Below are positions 27,035-35,994 of a stretch of 51,518 nt of DNA, piece by piece. The stretch's first letter is position 1, and every line of letters begins with the position of its first letter. This stretch comes from an uncultured SAR116 cluster alpha proteobacterium (GTDB taxonomy: Bacteria > Pseudomonadota > Alphaproteobacteria > Puniceispirillales > Puniceispirillaceae): contig CACCQD010000011.1 of NCBI GenBank assembly GCA_902547925.1, positions 1-51,518 on the forward strand, in the 5' to 3' direction. Position numbers and translations under genes: made by a program. The notes under the pieces were generated by a model. That model saw only the letters and a program-made list of their open reading frames with translations, did not search any database and had not been told where the DNA came from.

Positions 27035-27945
27035 AGGATGGTTTCCTTCTGGCCAAGATTGGGCCGTATCGACTGTTTGGCGATCGCTTCACGCCGCGTG
27101 ATATAGGCTGTAGAGGTGAAGATGATCGCGCCCCCCACCCATATCCAGACACCCGGCTGTTCATCAAATATGATCCAGGCAAGAATGACGGCAAAGGGCA
27201 GCTTGGCAAATTCCATCGGTTGGAGGCTGGTGATTTCCACCAGGCTGCAGGCACGGGTAAACAGTACATGTGCAATCGTGCCGCTGATCGCAACACCCCA
27301 CAGGTAAAGCCAGCCGAGAGGGCTTGGCCATTGCCAAACAAACAACGCCGGCACCAGTGAGATCGGTGCCTGCATCACCACCATCCAGAAAACAATCGAC
27401 ATGGATGTCTCTGTCTCTGTCATTTTCTTGACCAAAAGAACTGCCATGGCAATCGACAACGAACTCGCCAGCGCCAGCAACGCACCAACCGAGACCTCGG
27501 AAAATCCTGGTTGTAGGATGACAAGCGCACCGGCAAATCCAATTAAAATTGCCAGAATTCGCCTTAGCCGGATCACCTCACCAAGAAAAATAACAGCGCC
27601 AATGGTGACAAAAATGGGGCAGGTAAAGCTGAGCGCGGTGTTCTCTGCAAGCGGGATTAATGTGACTGAGGTAAAGCCGCAGAACATCCCGATAAAGTTG
27701 ATTACCGCTCGTCCTAGAAACAACCCGGGACGGTTCATTTTGATTTGTGAGATGCCGGTGCGAAGGAGAAATGGGCCGATGATCAACACCGCGAGAAAGT
27801 TGCGGAAAAACACAACTTCCATCACGTGCACATGCTGCGCTGCAAGCTTAATGAAAATTCCCATGCCGGTGAACATGAACATCGCCACAAACATCATCAG
27901 CATCGCACGAACTGATGAAGAGGGGATCAGAGCGGTGAGAGACAT
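27031..27945 (-). CDS. EamA-family (DMT) transporter
   Basis: This 304-residue protein has about ten hydrophobic helices arranged as two EamA repeats, the usual design of drug/metabolite transporters that export amino acids or other small solutes. The first repeat includes [16 protein letters not shown] and the second repeat includes [20 protein letters not shown]. The substrate is not predictable. It overlaps the 3' end of pyrC by four bases on the opposite strand and has no obvious partner gene. A second DMT transporter lies at 40738-41616. Confidence 0.85.
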   Translation of the reverse strand: MSLTALIPSSSVRAMLMMFVAMFMFTGMGIFIKLAAQHVHVMEVVFFRNFLAVLIIGPFLLRTGISQIKMNRPGLFLGRAVINFIGMFCGFTSVTLIPLAENTALSFTCPIFVTIGAVIFLGEVIRLRRILAILIGFAGALVILQPGFSEVSVGALLALASSLSIAMAVLLVKKMTETETSMSIVFWMVVMQAPISLVPALFVWQWPSPLGWLYLWGVAISGTIAHVLFTRACSLVEITSLQPMEFAKLPFAVILAWIIFDEQPGVWIWVGGAIIFTSTAYITRREAIAKQSIRPNLGQKETIL

Positions 27946-28031
27946 TGGCTGGCAACTTTCAGGGCGCGCTGAAATAGCGGGGCTGTATTAGCGCACAGCC
28001 ACCTGAAAATTGCAAATTTGCCTCAGCTGGA

Positions 28032-28682
28032 TCAGCCAGCGAGATTGGTGGTTGCCCAGCTTGAGAGTGCCTCGTAGTAATTAGCGCTTTGCGTGGCAAC
28101 AGAAGGGTGCGTGACAAGGGCGCGCTCATAAGCCCGCAATGGTTCTGGGATGGTCAAATCGAAGCCAAGAATATCCTGCAATGTTTCAATCAGCGCGAAG
28201 CTGGCGACAAATCCGCAATCGGCTATTGTCAACTGATCACCGAACAGCAGCGGTGCAGGACTGGCAATCTGGTTCAACTGATCCAGCCGCCTTTGCAGCA
28301 TGATGGCGTTGCTGGTGACAAAAGCCTGATCACGTGTTTCTGGGGCCACTTGGGCGAAGTAGGCCCGAAGCAATGGCTCCAGCCTCGTGTCATGAAACCG
28401 TGAGATTTCACGGATACGCGCACGCTCCCTTGGGTCATCGGGCAGCATGGGTGGAGTGGCAATGATTTCGTCAAGATATTCGGCAATAGCCTCGGAGTCA
28501 GCCAGACGGAATCCGTCTTGATCAATTGCCGGGATGGTGCCGGCCGGGATGATCTTGCAATAGGCCGGGCTGCCATATCCATCGGGCGGTAGAGCGGTTC
28601 GCCATTCCAGTTGTTTGTGTGTCATCACCACACGGATTTTGCAGCCATAGCTGCTCACCGGCAAATCGTACAAAGTGAGCAT
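28032..28682 (-). CDS. Glutathione S-transferase family protein
   Basis: This 216-residue protein shows the two-domain GST layout. The N-terminal thioredoxin-like domain reads LTLYDLPVSSYGCKIRVVM, with the cis-proline region in PAGTIPAIDQDGFRLADSEA, where DSEA is the glutathione-gamma-glutamyl contact. The C-terminal helical domain contains LTIADCGFVASFALIE. It probably conjugates or reduces electrophiles with glutathione in the cytoplasm. ATGAGG upstream favours the ATG at 28682 over 28697. It stands alone between a transporter and an amino-acid uptake operon and its substrate is unknown. Confidence 0.87.
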   Translation of the reverse strand: MLTLYDLPVSSYGCKIRVVMTHKQLEWRTALPPDGYGSPAYCKIIPAGTIPAIDQDGFRLADSEAIAEYLDEIIATPPMLPDDPRERARIREISRFHDTRLEPLLRAYFAQVAPETRDQAFVTSNAIMLQRRLDQLNQIASPAPLLFGDQLTIADCGFVASFALIETLQDILGFDLTIPEPLRAYERALVTHPSVATQSANYYEALSSWATTNLAG

Positions 28683-28913
28683 GGTAAGCCTCATCACAAA
28701 GTTGTAACTTATCTACAGAAGGCGTCTGTGCGGCCTTTTATTGTTACCGCCTGGTGCATGATAACATCCAATAAAATCTCATGGCTCAGATTTTCACATC
28801 GTGAAAATGAACATCTGGACAACCTCGGATAATATTCTAATGTAATCTGAGTAATACACGGAATTAAGTTTCTAGAAGTGCGGGTATAAATAAAAATGCA
28901 AGGGGACAGAAAA

Positions 28914-29729
28914 ATGCAAAAACTTAAATATTTGTTTTCAGCCATTGCCATGATGGCAATGACATTGGGACTAATAACTCCTTCAGTGGCCGACAGCGTT
29001 ATTGATGATGTGGCGAAACGGGGAAAGCTTGTCGTTGGATTAGCAACCTTCGTTCCTTGGGCAATGAGAGATAAGAAAGGCGATCTCATAGGATTTGAGA
29101 TTGATGTTTCAAACCAATTGGCGAAGGATATGGGCGTTGAAGTTGAGCTTGTGCCGACAGCTTGGGATGGAATTATCCCCGCACTTCTCGCCGGCAAGTT
29201 TGACGTTATCATTACTGGTATGGTGCATAAACCAGCGCGTAATTTGACAATCAACTTTTCGAAGCCTTACGCGTATTTAAATGTTGGTATGGCTGCGAAT
29301 ACAGCGCTGGCTCAAAAAGACGGTCTGGAAACCATGGAAGACTGGAATAGCAGTAAGGTAACTCTCACAATCAAACGTGGAACCGCCCCAGGAGAAACGG
29401 CAGCGAGGCTGTTTCCAAAGGCAAGGGTCCGTCAATTCGATGATGATGCACAGGCATTGCAAGATGTGCTAAATGGAAATGCGCACGCGTTTCTAACGTC
29501 AGAGCCAAAACCAGCATACTATGTGATCGATAACCCAGATGTTCTATACCACCCATTTGGAGTTGGCCCATTTGACCCGTCCGCTTCCGCATTTGCGGTT
29601 CGTAAGGGTGATCCAGATGCCCTCAATTTCTTTGACAATTGGATCCAGTATCGGACGCTCGATGGATGGCTGGAAAAGACACATGCAAAGTGGTTTCAGT
29701 CCCGTGATTGGAAAGATCAGGTCAACTAA
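28914..29729 (+). CDS. Amino-acid-type ABC substrate-binding protein
   Basis: This 271-residue secreted solute-binding protein of family 3 (HisJ/ArtJ group) has a signal peptide of about 26 residues ending SVA. The mature protein begins with RGKLVVGLATFVPWAMRDKK and GFEIDVSNQLAKDMGVEVEL, then WDGIIPALLAGKFDVIITGM, the hallmark stretch of polar amino-acid binders. An aromatic FVPW near the ligand site and the absence of a clear alpha-amino-group arginine context leave the ligand open. AGGGGA at 28900-28905 selects the ATG at 28914. Two permease genes follow in the same direction. Confidence 0.88.
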   Translation: MQKLKYLFSAIAMMAMTLGLITPSVADSVIDDVAKRGKLVVGLATFVPWAMRDKKGDLIGFEIDVSNQLAKDMGVEVELVPTAWDGIIPALLAGKFDVIITGMVHKPARNLTINFSKPYAYLNVGMAANTALAQKDGLETMEDWNSSKVTLTIKRGTAPGETAARLFPKARVRQFDDDAQALQDVLNGNAHAFLTSEPKPAYYVIDNPDVLYHPFGVGPFDPSASAFAVRKGDPDALNFFDNWIQYRTLDGWLEKTHAKWFQSRDWKDQVN

Positions 29730-29769
29730 TCCGCTGATCTTTTCGGGCTTGTAACGAGAGGGTGTGCTC

Positions 29770-30645
29770 TTGGCTAACGAAAAAAATGGCGAGTCATTGC
29801 AAGTAAAAGGTGATGGCTCGCCGTTGGCTATGGGGCGGTCGTTAAAAGGCCATTCTATGACTCGAAGTAATAGGTCGATATTCATCGATCTAGTCCAATT
29901 TTTTTTATTAATGATGTTTCTGGTCTGGGTCGGTTGGCGCGGTGTGGAGGCCATGGAGTATCGCTGGCAGTGGTACCGCGTTCCAGATTTTTTCTATAAG
30001 CACGTTGATAACGAAGTAATATGGGGGCCATTAATATATGGACTTCAAATCACCCTTTATGTGTCTGCATGGGGGATGCTCCTTGCACTATTGATCGGCT
30101 TGATTACCGCCTTCCTTCGGCTTTCAAATTCGATATCGGGAAGACTGGTTGCCCGCGTCTACCTAGAAACCATCCGGAACACCCCCCTTTTGGTTCAGGT
30201 GTCTATTTTTTATTTCGTTTTGCAACCCATACTTGGGATCAATAATCCGCTATGGACTGGAATTCTTTGTCTGGCCTTCTTTGAGGGTTCATTTGCATCA
30301 GAGATCATACGGGGTGGGATAGTCTCTGTTGAAAAAGGTCAGTGGGAAGCGTCAAAAACGATAGGTTTGGGTCGCTGGAAAACATACGTTTACGTTGTCT
30401 TACCACAAGCCGTTCCTATAATGCTGCCACCGCTAACGGGTATTTTAGTCAACCTAATCAAACATTCCGCAATATTGAGTTTTGTTGCCGTTTTTGAGTT
30501 GACAACCGAAGCGCGTAATCTGATCGCTGATACATTCATGAGTTTTGAAATTTGGATGTTGGTGGGTGGGATGTATCTTGTGATGACAATCGCCCTGTCA
30601 ACGCTGGTGGGATTTTTTGAACGTCGCGTTAGGGGCGCCAGATAA
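29770..30645 (+). CDS. Amino-acid-type ABC permease 1
   Basis: This 291-residue HisM/GlnP-type permease has a long N-terminal cytoplasmic tail of about 35 residues, then five or more hydrophobic helices. The pre-channel sequence YLETIRNTPLLVQVSIFYFV is the family hallmark, and the ATPase-docking loop reads GQWEASKTIGLGRWKTYVYV. GAGAGGG at 29756-29762 fits a TTG start at 29770 best; the GTG at 29764 would be too close. It sits 40 bases after the binding-protein gene and one base before permease 2. Confidence 0.86.
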   Translation: MANEKNGESLQVKGDGSPLAMGRSLKGHSMTRSNRSIFIDLVQFFLLMMFLVWVGWRGVEAMEYRWQWYRVPDFFYKHVDNEVIWGPLIYGLQITLYVSAWGMLLALLIGLITAFLRLSNSISGRLVARVYLETIRNTPLLVQVSIFYFVLQPILGINNPLWTGILCLAFFEGSFASEIIRGGIVSVEKGQWEASKTIGLGRWKTYVYVVLPQAVPIMLPPLTGILVNLIKHSAILSFVAVFELTTEARNLIADTFMSFEIWMLVGGMYLVMTIALSTLVGFFERRVRGAR

Positions 30646-30646
30646 A

Positions 30647-31528
30647 ATGGATCCAGCTAAAAACCAGTTGAAGTGGGGTCCGATGGATGTCGTGGTTATA
30701 GCATTGCTCGTTAGCTTCTGCATCTATGTCTTTCACAGAGTCGACTCTGTTTTAATCTACAAATGGGATTGGTCCGTTATTCCGGGATATCTTTTCCGGT
30801 GGGATGAAGAGGCCAATAAATTTTTACCCAATCTGCTGATAAAAGGGCTTATTACAACACTTAGAATTTCATTCTGGGCGCTTGTTTTGTCCTCAATTGT
30901 GGGCGTTTTGCTTGGTATTGCGAGAACAAGTGAACGTCTCTTACCTCGGATGATCGGTTGGCTATATGTAGAGTTCATCCGTAATATTCCGCCGGTACCA
31001 TTTCTATTTTTATTCTATTTTTTCATAAGCAGCCAAGTGATACCCCATTTAGGTCTCCGAGAGAATGTTGACGCTTTAGCACCGCAGTCAAAGTTCTTTG
31101 TGGAAACTCTGTTTGGCCCCTCAAACCTTATAGAAAACTTTCTTTCTGGTGTTTTGAGCCTTGCTCTGATGTCAGCAGCTTACATTGCTGAAATCGTCAG
31201 AGCTGGCATCCAATCTATTCCAAAAGGTCAAATTGAAGCGGGTCGGACCATTGGCCTATCGTCTGGCCAGATTATGCGTTACGTCATATTACCTCAGGCT
31301 ATCCAGAAGGTGATCCCTCCGTTGGCTGGCCAATTTATCACCTTAATCAAAGACAGTTCTTTGGTGGCTCTAATCTCGATACAAGAACTCTCGTTTCTTG
31401 CAATGGAAATAGCCATATCGGAGCAAAGATTTTTCGAAGTTTGGATTTCTGTTGGGCTTATGTATTTTAGTGTTTGTTTTACCTGTGCCCTAGTGTTCCG
31501 GCGAATTGAAACGCGTTGGAATAAATAA
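30647..31528 (+). CDS. Amino-acid-type ABC permease 2
   Basis: This 293-residue HisQ/GlnP-type permease forms the second half of the channel. It contains YVEFIRNIPPVPFLFLFYFF, the usual family sequence, and the docking loop GQIEAGRTIGLSSGQIMRYV. It starts at the ATG one base after the stop of permease 1, with GGGGCG in the preceding coding sequence as a weak ribosome site, so coupled translation is likely. No ATPase gene follows on this strand; the matching ATPase is encoded convergently just beyond. Confidence 0.86.
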   Translation: MDPAKNQLKWGPMDVVVIALLVSFCIYVFHRVDSVLIYKWDWSVIPGYLFRWDEEANKFLPNLLIKGLITTLRISFWALVLSSIVGVLLGIARTSERLLPRMIGWLYVEFIRNIPPVPFLFLFYFFISSQVIPHLGLRENVDALAPQSKFFVETLFGPSNLIENFLSGVLSLALMSAAYIAEIVRAGIQSIPKGQIEAGRTIGLSSGQIMRYVILPQAIQKVIPPLAGQFITLIKDSSLVALISIQELSFLAMEIAISEQRFFEVWISVGLMYFSVCFTCALVFRRIETRWNK

Positions 31529-31582
31529 CAAATTTGCTTGCCGCGTAAACCCTCGTCAATGGTATTTTTATTCTGTGAGGAA

Positions 31583-32344
31583 TTAATGCCGCAGGATCTG
31601 ATTTAGGAATTTTTTACAACGATCTGTTTTGGGAGTTTTGAAAAAATATTCGGGAGCACCGCTTTCAACAATTTCGCCTTCGTCCATAAATACTATCCTG
31701 TCAGCTGCCTCCTTTGCGAAGCCCATTTCATGAGTTACGCAAATCATGGTCATCCCGTCTGAGGCCAGGTCAATGATTACATCCAAAACTTCGGCAATCA
31801 TCTCCGGATCAAGAGCGGACGTTGGTTCATCAAACAACATAATTTTTGGTTCCATACATAGTGAGCGAGCAATCGCAACACGCTGCTGCTGGCCACCAGA
31901 TAATTCACTAGGCCTCTTATGGGCTTGATCGGGAATCTTTACGCGCTCCAAATATTGCATAGCTAGTTTTTCAGCATCGGGTTTTGACATTCCCCGAGAT
32001 TTCATTGGTCCTAATGTCAAATTTTGCAAGATTGTGAGGTGGGGAAAAAGATTGAACTGTTGAAACACCATTCCAATTTCAGAAAGCGAATTACTATTGT
32101 TTTTTTGATAGTCCTCGATTGAAACCCCAAACAATTTGATATCGCCACTATTGTGATTTTCTAGAGCGTTTACACACCGAATTAGAGTAGATTTTCCAGA
32201 GCCAGAGGGGCCGCAAATGACCACTCTTTCGCCATTTTCAATTGAAAGGTTAATGTTTTTTAAGGCGTGAAAATCACCAAACCATTTATTGAGCTTAGTT
32301 ATCTGGATAGCAGATTCAGCCATACGTTTAGTTTTGTTTGTCAT
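31583..32344 (-). CDS. Amino-acid-type ABC transporter ATPase (GlnQ-like)
   Basis: This 253-residue ATPase of the polar amino-acid class has Walker [16 protein letters not shown] near residue 45, the Q-loop in [12 protein letters not shown], the signature LSGGQQQR, Walker [15 protein letters not shown] and the switch histidine in CVTHEMGFA. It almost certainly powers the two permeases that end 54 bases away on the other strand. Having the ATPase on the opposite strand is unusual for this class, where all four genes are normally one operon. AGGA upstream supports the ATG at 32344; 32323 is an alternative. Confidence 0.9.
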   Translation of the reverse strand: MTNKTKRMAESAIQITKLNKWFGDFHALKNINLSIENGERVVICGPSGSGKSTLIRCVNALENHNSGDIKLFGVSIEDYQKNNSNSLSEIGMVFQQFNLFPHLTILQNLTLGPMKSRGMSKPDAEKLAMQYLERVKIPDQAHKRPSELSGGQQQRVAIARSLCMEPKIMLFDEPTSALDPEMIAEVLDVIIDLASDGMTMICVTHEMGFAKEAADRIVFMDEGEIVESGAPEYFFKTPKTDRCKKFLNQILRH

Positions 32345-32471
32345 ATTGTGATCCTGACAGAATTACTGTTTCGAAGCGAGCTACCATGGCCAATGTGATG
32401 GCTCCACAAAATTGGCAGCGGTCTCAATTCTTCGCCTTGGTAACTCGCATGGTTAGGGACAACAAATATGA

Positions 32472-33425
32472 TTAATCCAAACCCAGTAGCCGTGCAGGCG
32501 TTGTTTTGGTCATTTTATCGATCTCATCTTGATTGAAACCTTGTGTGCGCATGTGGCTTATCCACAAGCGGATGGCTTCAATGGGCATGGCGGTTGACAA
32601 TTGCCCGGTATCTGACGTCAACACTACATTTTCTGCTCCGACCAGTCTGATCATATCGCCCACAGCCTGCACAGATATTAGTCGTTCATGATCTAGAGGG
32701 TCCCATATCCCATTGGGTATGGAACTAAAACCCATCTCAAGGACTGCTCCGTATTCGCTGACCATTTGTGCCAAATCAGAATTGGGATATTTCATTACGT
32801 GGTAATTAGCAGTGTGGACGACGGTCTTGGTTATCCCTCTTTTCTTCGCCTCAGACAGCAAAATATGCGCCTCATCAACGCGGAGATGACCTGTTGCCAA
32901 CATGACGTCAGCCTCAGCCACGAGGTCAAGGATCTGTTTGACTTCATCTTTTATATTGTTCCCACCGTCCAATATCGTGAGGCCCTTTCCCTCATGGGGA
33001 AATTCCATGCCTAAAGTTTGGTAACCCATGCCGTGGCCTTGAGATCTCACATAAGCGGCATGATTTTCGGACCACATTGATGGCATCCACACAGCGGCAA
33101 CGCCGTTGTCCAAGGCAATTTTAACAGCCATTGGGTTAAAGCCGCCAACCGATGGGTTTAAACAAATCAAACCGAAAACATTTATCCCGCCGCCAACAAC
33201 TTTCTCAGCGAGATATGCGCGCTCGTGGGTTGATGAAAAGTGACTTTTCATCATAACTGCTCGCATTCCAACCGCCTTGGCGACTGCAACTAAATCTGTA
33301 TCGTCCAGCAATCGTTTGCAAAAATCAGGATTTGGGTGACAGTGAATATCGATGGTACCCTTCAGGTCATCATAAACCCCCGAATTTATCAATATTTCCC
33401 AAACAGGCTCCGAGCTTTGTTCCAT
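32472..33425 (-). CDS. DUF6282 family amidohydrolase-like protein
   Basis: This 317-residue protein resembles the uncharacterised DUF6282 family, a branch of metal-dependent hydrolases. A zinc-binding start is visible in GTIDIHCHPNPDF, further histidines in ATGHLRVDEAH and VVHTANYHVMKYP, and an aspartate in VVLTSDTGQLST near the end, consistent with a TIM-barrel amidohydrolase. The ATG at 33425 follows GGGAGG. No substrate is known for the family. The gene lies beside an amino-acid-type transporter and is divergent from a fumarylacetoacetase-family gene, so it may act on an imported cyclic amide, lactone or related compound. This last point is inference. Confidence 0.75.
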   Translation of the reverse strand: MEQSSEPVWEILINSGVYDDLKGTIDIHCHPNPDFCKRLLDDTDLVAVAKAVGMRAVMMKSHFSSTHERAYLAEKVVGGGINVFGLICLNPSVGGFNPMAVKIALDNGVAAVWMPSMWSENHAAYVRSQGHGMGYQTLGMEFPHEGKGLTILDGGNNIKDEVKQILDLVAEADVMLATGHLRVDEAHILLSEAKKRGITKTVVHTANYHVMKYPNSDLAQMVSEYGAVLEMGFSSIPNGIWDPLDHERLISVQAVGDMIRLVGAENVVLTSDTGQLSTAMPIEAIRLWISHMRTQGFNQDEIDKMTKTTPARLLGLD

Positions 33426-33603
33426 ATTCACCTCCCATGTTTAAAGACTCATACTTAGATGTGTTCTCGCAACCGAGTAAATAAACATTAGCCCCTATGG
33501 CAACGCCTTTTCCGGTGTTTTTTTGATATTATATTTTGTTGAATTTAACTCAAGAGAATACCACTTAAGTAGTACAAGCTCTCCTTGGGTAGGTCGATTT
33601 CAT

Positions 33604-34455
33604 ATGAAGCTAGTGAGATATGGCGAGGTCAATGCCGAAAAGCCTGGCTTAATTGACCCAGGCGGAACCCTGCGTGATCTAAGTGACCACATTTCAGATA
33701 TTGATGGTAGCGTGCTGGGCATTGCTACATTAGACCGTTTAAGCGAATTGACCCCTGGAAACCTGCCGGTGGTAAAGGGGTCCCCGCGACTTGGCGCCTG
33801 TGTTGGTTCGGTGGGCAAGCTCATTTGCATTGGCTTGAACTTTCATGAACATGCCAAGGAAACCGGTAACCCGGTGCCAGAACATCCGATCGTTTTCATG
33901 AAAGCGACTTCTGCAATCAATGGACCATTTGATGATGTCGTCCTGCCACGTGGGTCACAGCATTCGGATTGGGAAATTGAGCTTGGCGTTGTCATTGGCG
34001 AGAGAGCAAAATATGTGGATGCCGCAGACGCACTCACCCATGTTGCCGGTTATTGTGTTGTCAATGATGTATCCGAGCGCTTTTATCAGACGAAACTGAC
34101 TGGCCAATGGACCAAGGGCAAATCATGCGATACTTTTGGTCCGCTTGGACCATGGCTTGTGACCTCTGATGAAATTGCCGATCCACAGAATCTGGCGATG
34201 ACGATGGATGTGAATGATGAGCGAATGCAAACCGGCAACACCAACGATATGATTTTTTCTGTGCGTGAGATCATCGCGCATCTCTCCGGTTTGATGACTC
34301 TGTATCCGGGTGACGTCATTGCGACGGGGACACCGCCGGGTGTTGGCAGTGGTAAAAAGCCGGAGGCTATTTTCCTGCGCGCAGGCGACAGGATGGCTGG
34401 CAGCGTTGAGGGGCTCGGCAAACAGGAACAGGTGGTGGTCAGCGACCCGTTTTGA
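33604..34455 (+). CDS. Fumarylacetoacetate hydrolase family protein
   Basis: This 283-residue protein is of the FAH family, which includes acylpyruvate hydrolases, oxaloacetate decarboxylases and hydratases of ring-cleavage products. The metal site is visible as SDWEIELGVVIG (two glutamates) and YCVVNDVSER (aspartate); TKGKSCDTFGPLGPWLV and YPGDVIATGTPPGVGSG are family signatures. The ATG at 33604 begins MKLVRYG, the usual family start; the frame is open 27 codons further but without family character. It would cleave or decarboxylate a 2-keto acid made by the neighbouring unknown pathway. Exact reaction unknown. Confidence 0.85.
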   Translation: MKLVRYGEVNAEKPGLIDPGGTLRDLSDHISDIDGSVLGIATLDRLSELTPGNLPVVKGSPRLGACVGSVGKLICIGLNFHEHAKETGNPVPEHPIVFMKATSAINGPFDDVVLPRGSQHSDWEIELGVVIGERAKYVDAADALTHVAGYCVVNDVSERFYQTKLTGQWTKGKSCDTFGPLGPWLVTSDEIADPQNLAMTMDVNDERMQTGNTNDMIFSVREIIAHLSGLMTLYPGDVIATGTPPGVGSGKKPEAIFLRAGDRMAGSVEGLGKQEQVVVSDPF

Positions 34456-34554
34456 TCCAGTAACAATCAACCGTGGTTATGTCATCAAGGGGGAGCTTTT
34501 TGGCATGACATTTCAACAGGGCAGATCTAACAAAGGTCTGGCAATGGCAAGAAC

Positions 34555-35994
34555 ATGAAAAGCTCTCCATCTATACATTGGTTTCGGCAGGATTTGCGAC
34601 TTTCCGATAATCCAGCATTCAGCGCCGCCTGCGATGTGGGTGCTGTCCTGCCAGTCTATATTCTTGATGATGATAACGCAGGACCTGATCGCATGGGTAG
34701 CGCCAGTCGCTGGTGGCTCCACCAATCACTGTGCGCTCTCAATGCGGACCTTGGCGGTAAACTTCGTGTTTTTCGGGGGAATCCGTTGGAGATTATTCCC
34801 ACATTGATCAAAGCGAGCGGCGCTGATCTGGTCTGTTGGAACCGCTGTTACGAGCCGTGGCGCATTGCCCGCGACACAGCTATGAAAGTTGGACTAGAAA
34901 AGTCCGGCATTGCCGTACAATCTTACAATGGCTCACTTCTGTGGGAGCCATGGGACATCAAAAAGGGTGACGGAACGCCCTACAAGGTGTTTACGCCTTA
35001 CTTTCGGCGTGGCTGCCTTTCTGCGCCGTCGCCGCGTATTCCTCTGCCAGCACCGAGTAGGTTTGAGGCATGGTGTGGTGGTGATCATCTGGGTGATATC
35101 AAAGTTGATGATTTGGGTCTTATGCCGTCCGAGGATTGGCATAAGCAAGTTGCGCGGCATTGGACGCCAGGTGAGGCGGGTGCTGCCGAGAGGCTAGATT
35201 ATTTCATCAACAGAGGTCTTGCCGGTTACAAGGAAGGCCGGAATTTCCCCGCTCAGCCACATACGTCGCGTCTTTCGGCGCATCTGCATTGGGGCGAAAT
35301 TTCACCAAACCAAGCATGGTATGCAGTGCGCGATATCATGGATTCAGGGGGCTTGGAAGTTGATGCCGATAACTTCCTGTCAGAATTGGGATGGCGGGAA
35401 TTTTCATATTCGCTACTGTTCCACTGTCCTGATCTGCCACGTCAGAATCTTCAACCAAAATTTGATCATTTTCCTTGGGAACAGAATGCGGACCACCTGC
35501 GTCGCTGGCAGAATGGACAAACCGGATATCCCATCGTTGATGCGGCGATGCGTGAGCTTCGGCAGACAGGCTATATGCATAACCGGCTCCGCATGGTGGT
35601 TGGCTCGTTTCTGGTAAAAAATTTGCGACTGCATTGGCATCAGGGTGAGGCATGGTTCTGGGATTGTTTGGTTGATGCAGACCTCGCCAGCAACAGTGCC
35701 TCATGGCAATGGATTGCGGGCTGTGGTGCGGATGCTGCGCCCTATTTTCGCGTTTTCAATCCTGTAACACAGGGCCAAAAATTTGATGGCGACGGCAGGT
35801 TCACGAGACATTTTTTGCCTGAACTTTCTGCACTTCCAGCTAAGTATCTGTTCAATCCATGGGAGGCACCATTGGAGATTCTTGCCGCAGCCGGTGTTGA
35901 GTTGGGTGTAACGTACCCCCGCCCGATTGTTGATGTGAAACTGTCACGTGAGGCAGCGCTGGCGGCCTTTGCAAGTTTGAGGCAGGCTTCATGA
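34555..35994 (+). CDS. phrB: Deoxyribodipyrimidine photolyase, class I
   Basis: This 479-residue flavoprotein uses blue light to split cyclobutane pyrimidine dimers. The N-terminal photolyase domain begins IHWFRQDLRLSDNPAFSAA and binds the antenna cofactor. The C-terminal FAD domain has EGRNFPAQPHTSRLSAHLHW, GELSW-like SELGWREFSYSLLFH, TGYPIVDAAMRELRQTGYMH, and WQWIAGCGADAAPYFRVFNP, all strong class I features. Its length is normal. The stop codon overlaps the start of the second photolyase gene (ATGA at 35991-35994), which makes the pair a coupled repair unit for UV damage. Confidence 0.94.
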   Translation: MKSSPSIHWFRQDLRLSDNPAFSAACDVGAVLPVYILDDDNAGPDRMGSASRWWLHQSLCALNADLGGKLRVFRGNPLEIIPTLIKASGADLVCWNRCYEPWRIARDTAMKVGLEKSGIAVQSYNGSLLWEPWDIKKGDGTPYKVFTPYFRRGCLSAPSPRIPLPAPSRFEAWCGGDHLGDIKVDDLGLMPSEDWHKQVARHWTPGEAGAAERLDYFINRGLAGYKEGRNFPAQPHTSRLSAHLHWGEISPNQAWYAVRDIMDSGGLEVDADNFLSELGWREFSYSLLFHCPDLPRQNLQPKFDHFPWEQNADHLRRWQNGQTGYPIVDAAMRELRQTGYMHNRLRMVVGSFLVKNLRLHWHQGEAWFWDCLVDADLASNSASWQWIAGCGADAAPYFRVFNPVTQGQKFDGDGRFTRHFLPELSALPAKYLFNPWEAPLEILAAAGVELGVTYPRPIVDVKLSREAALAAFASLRQAS

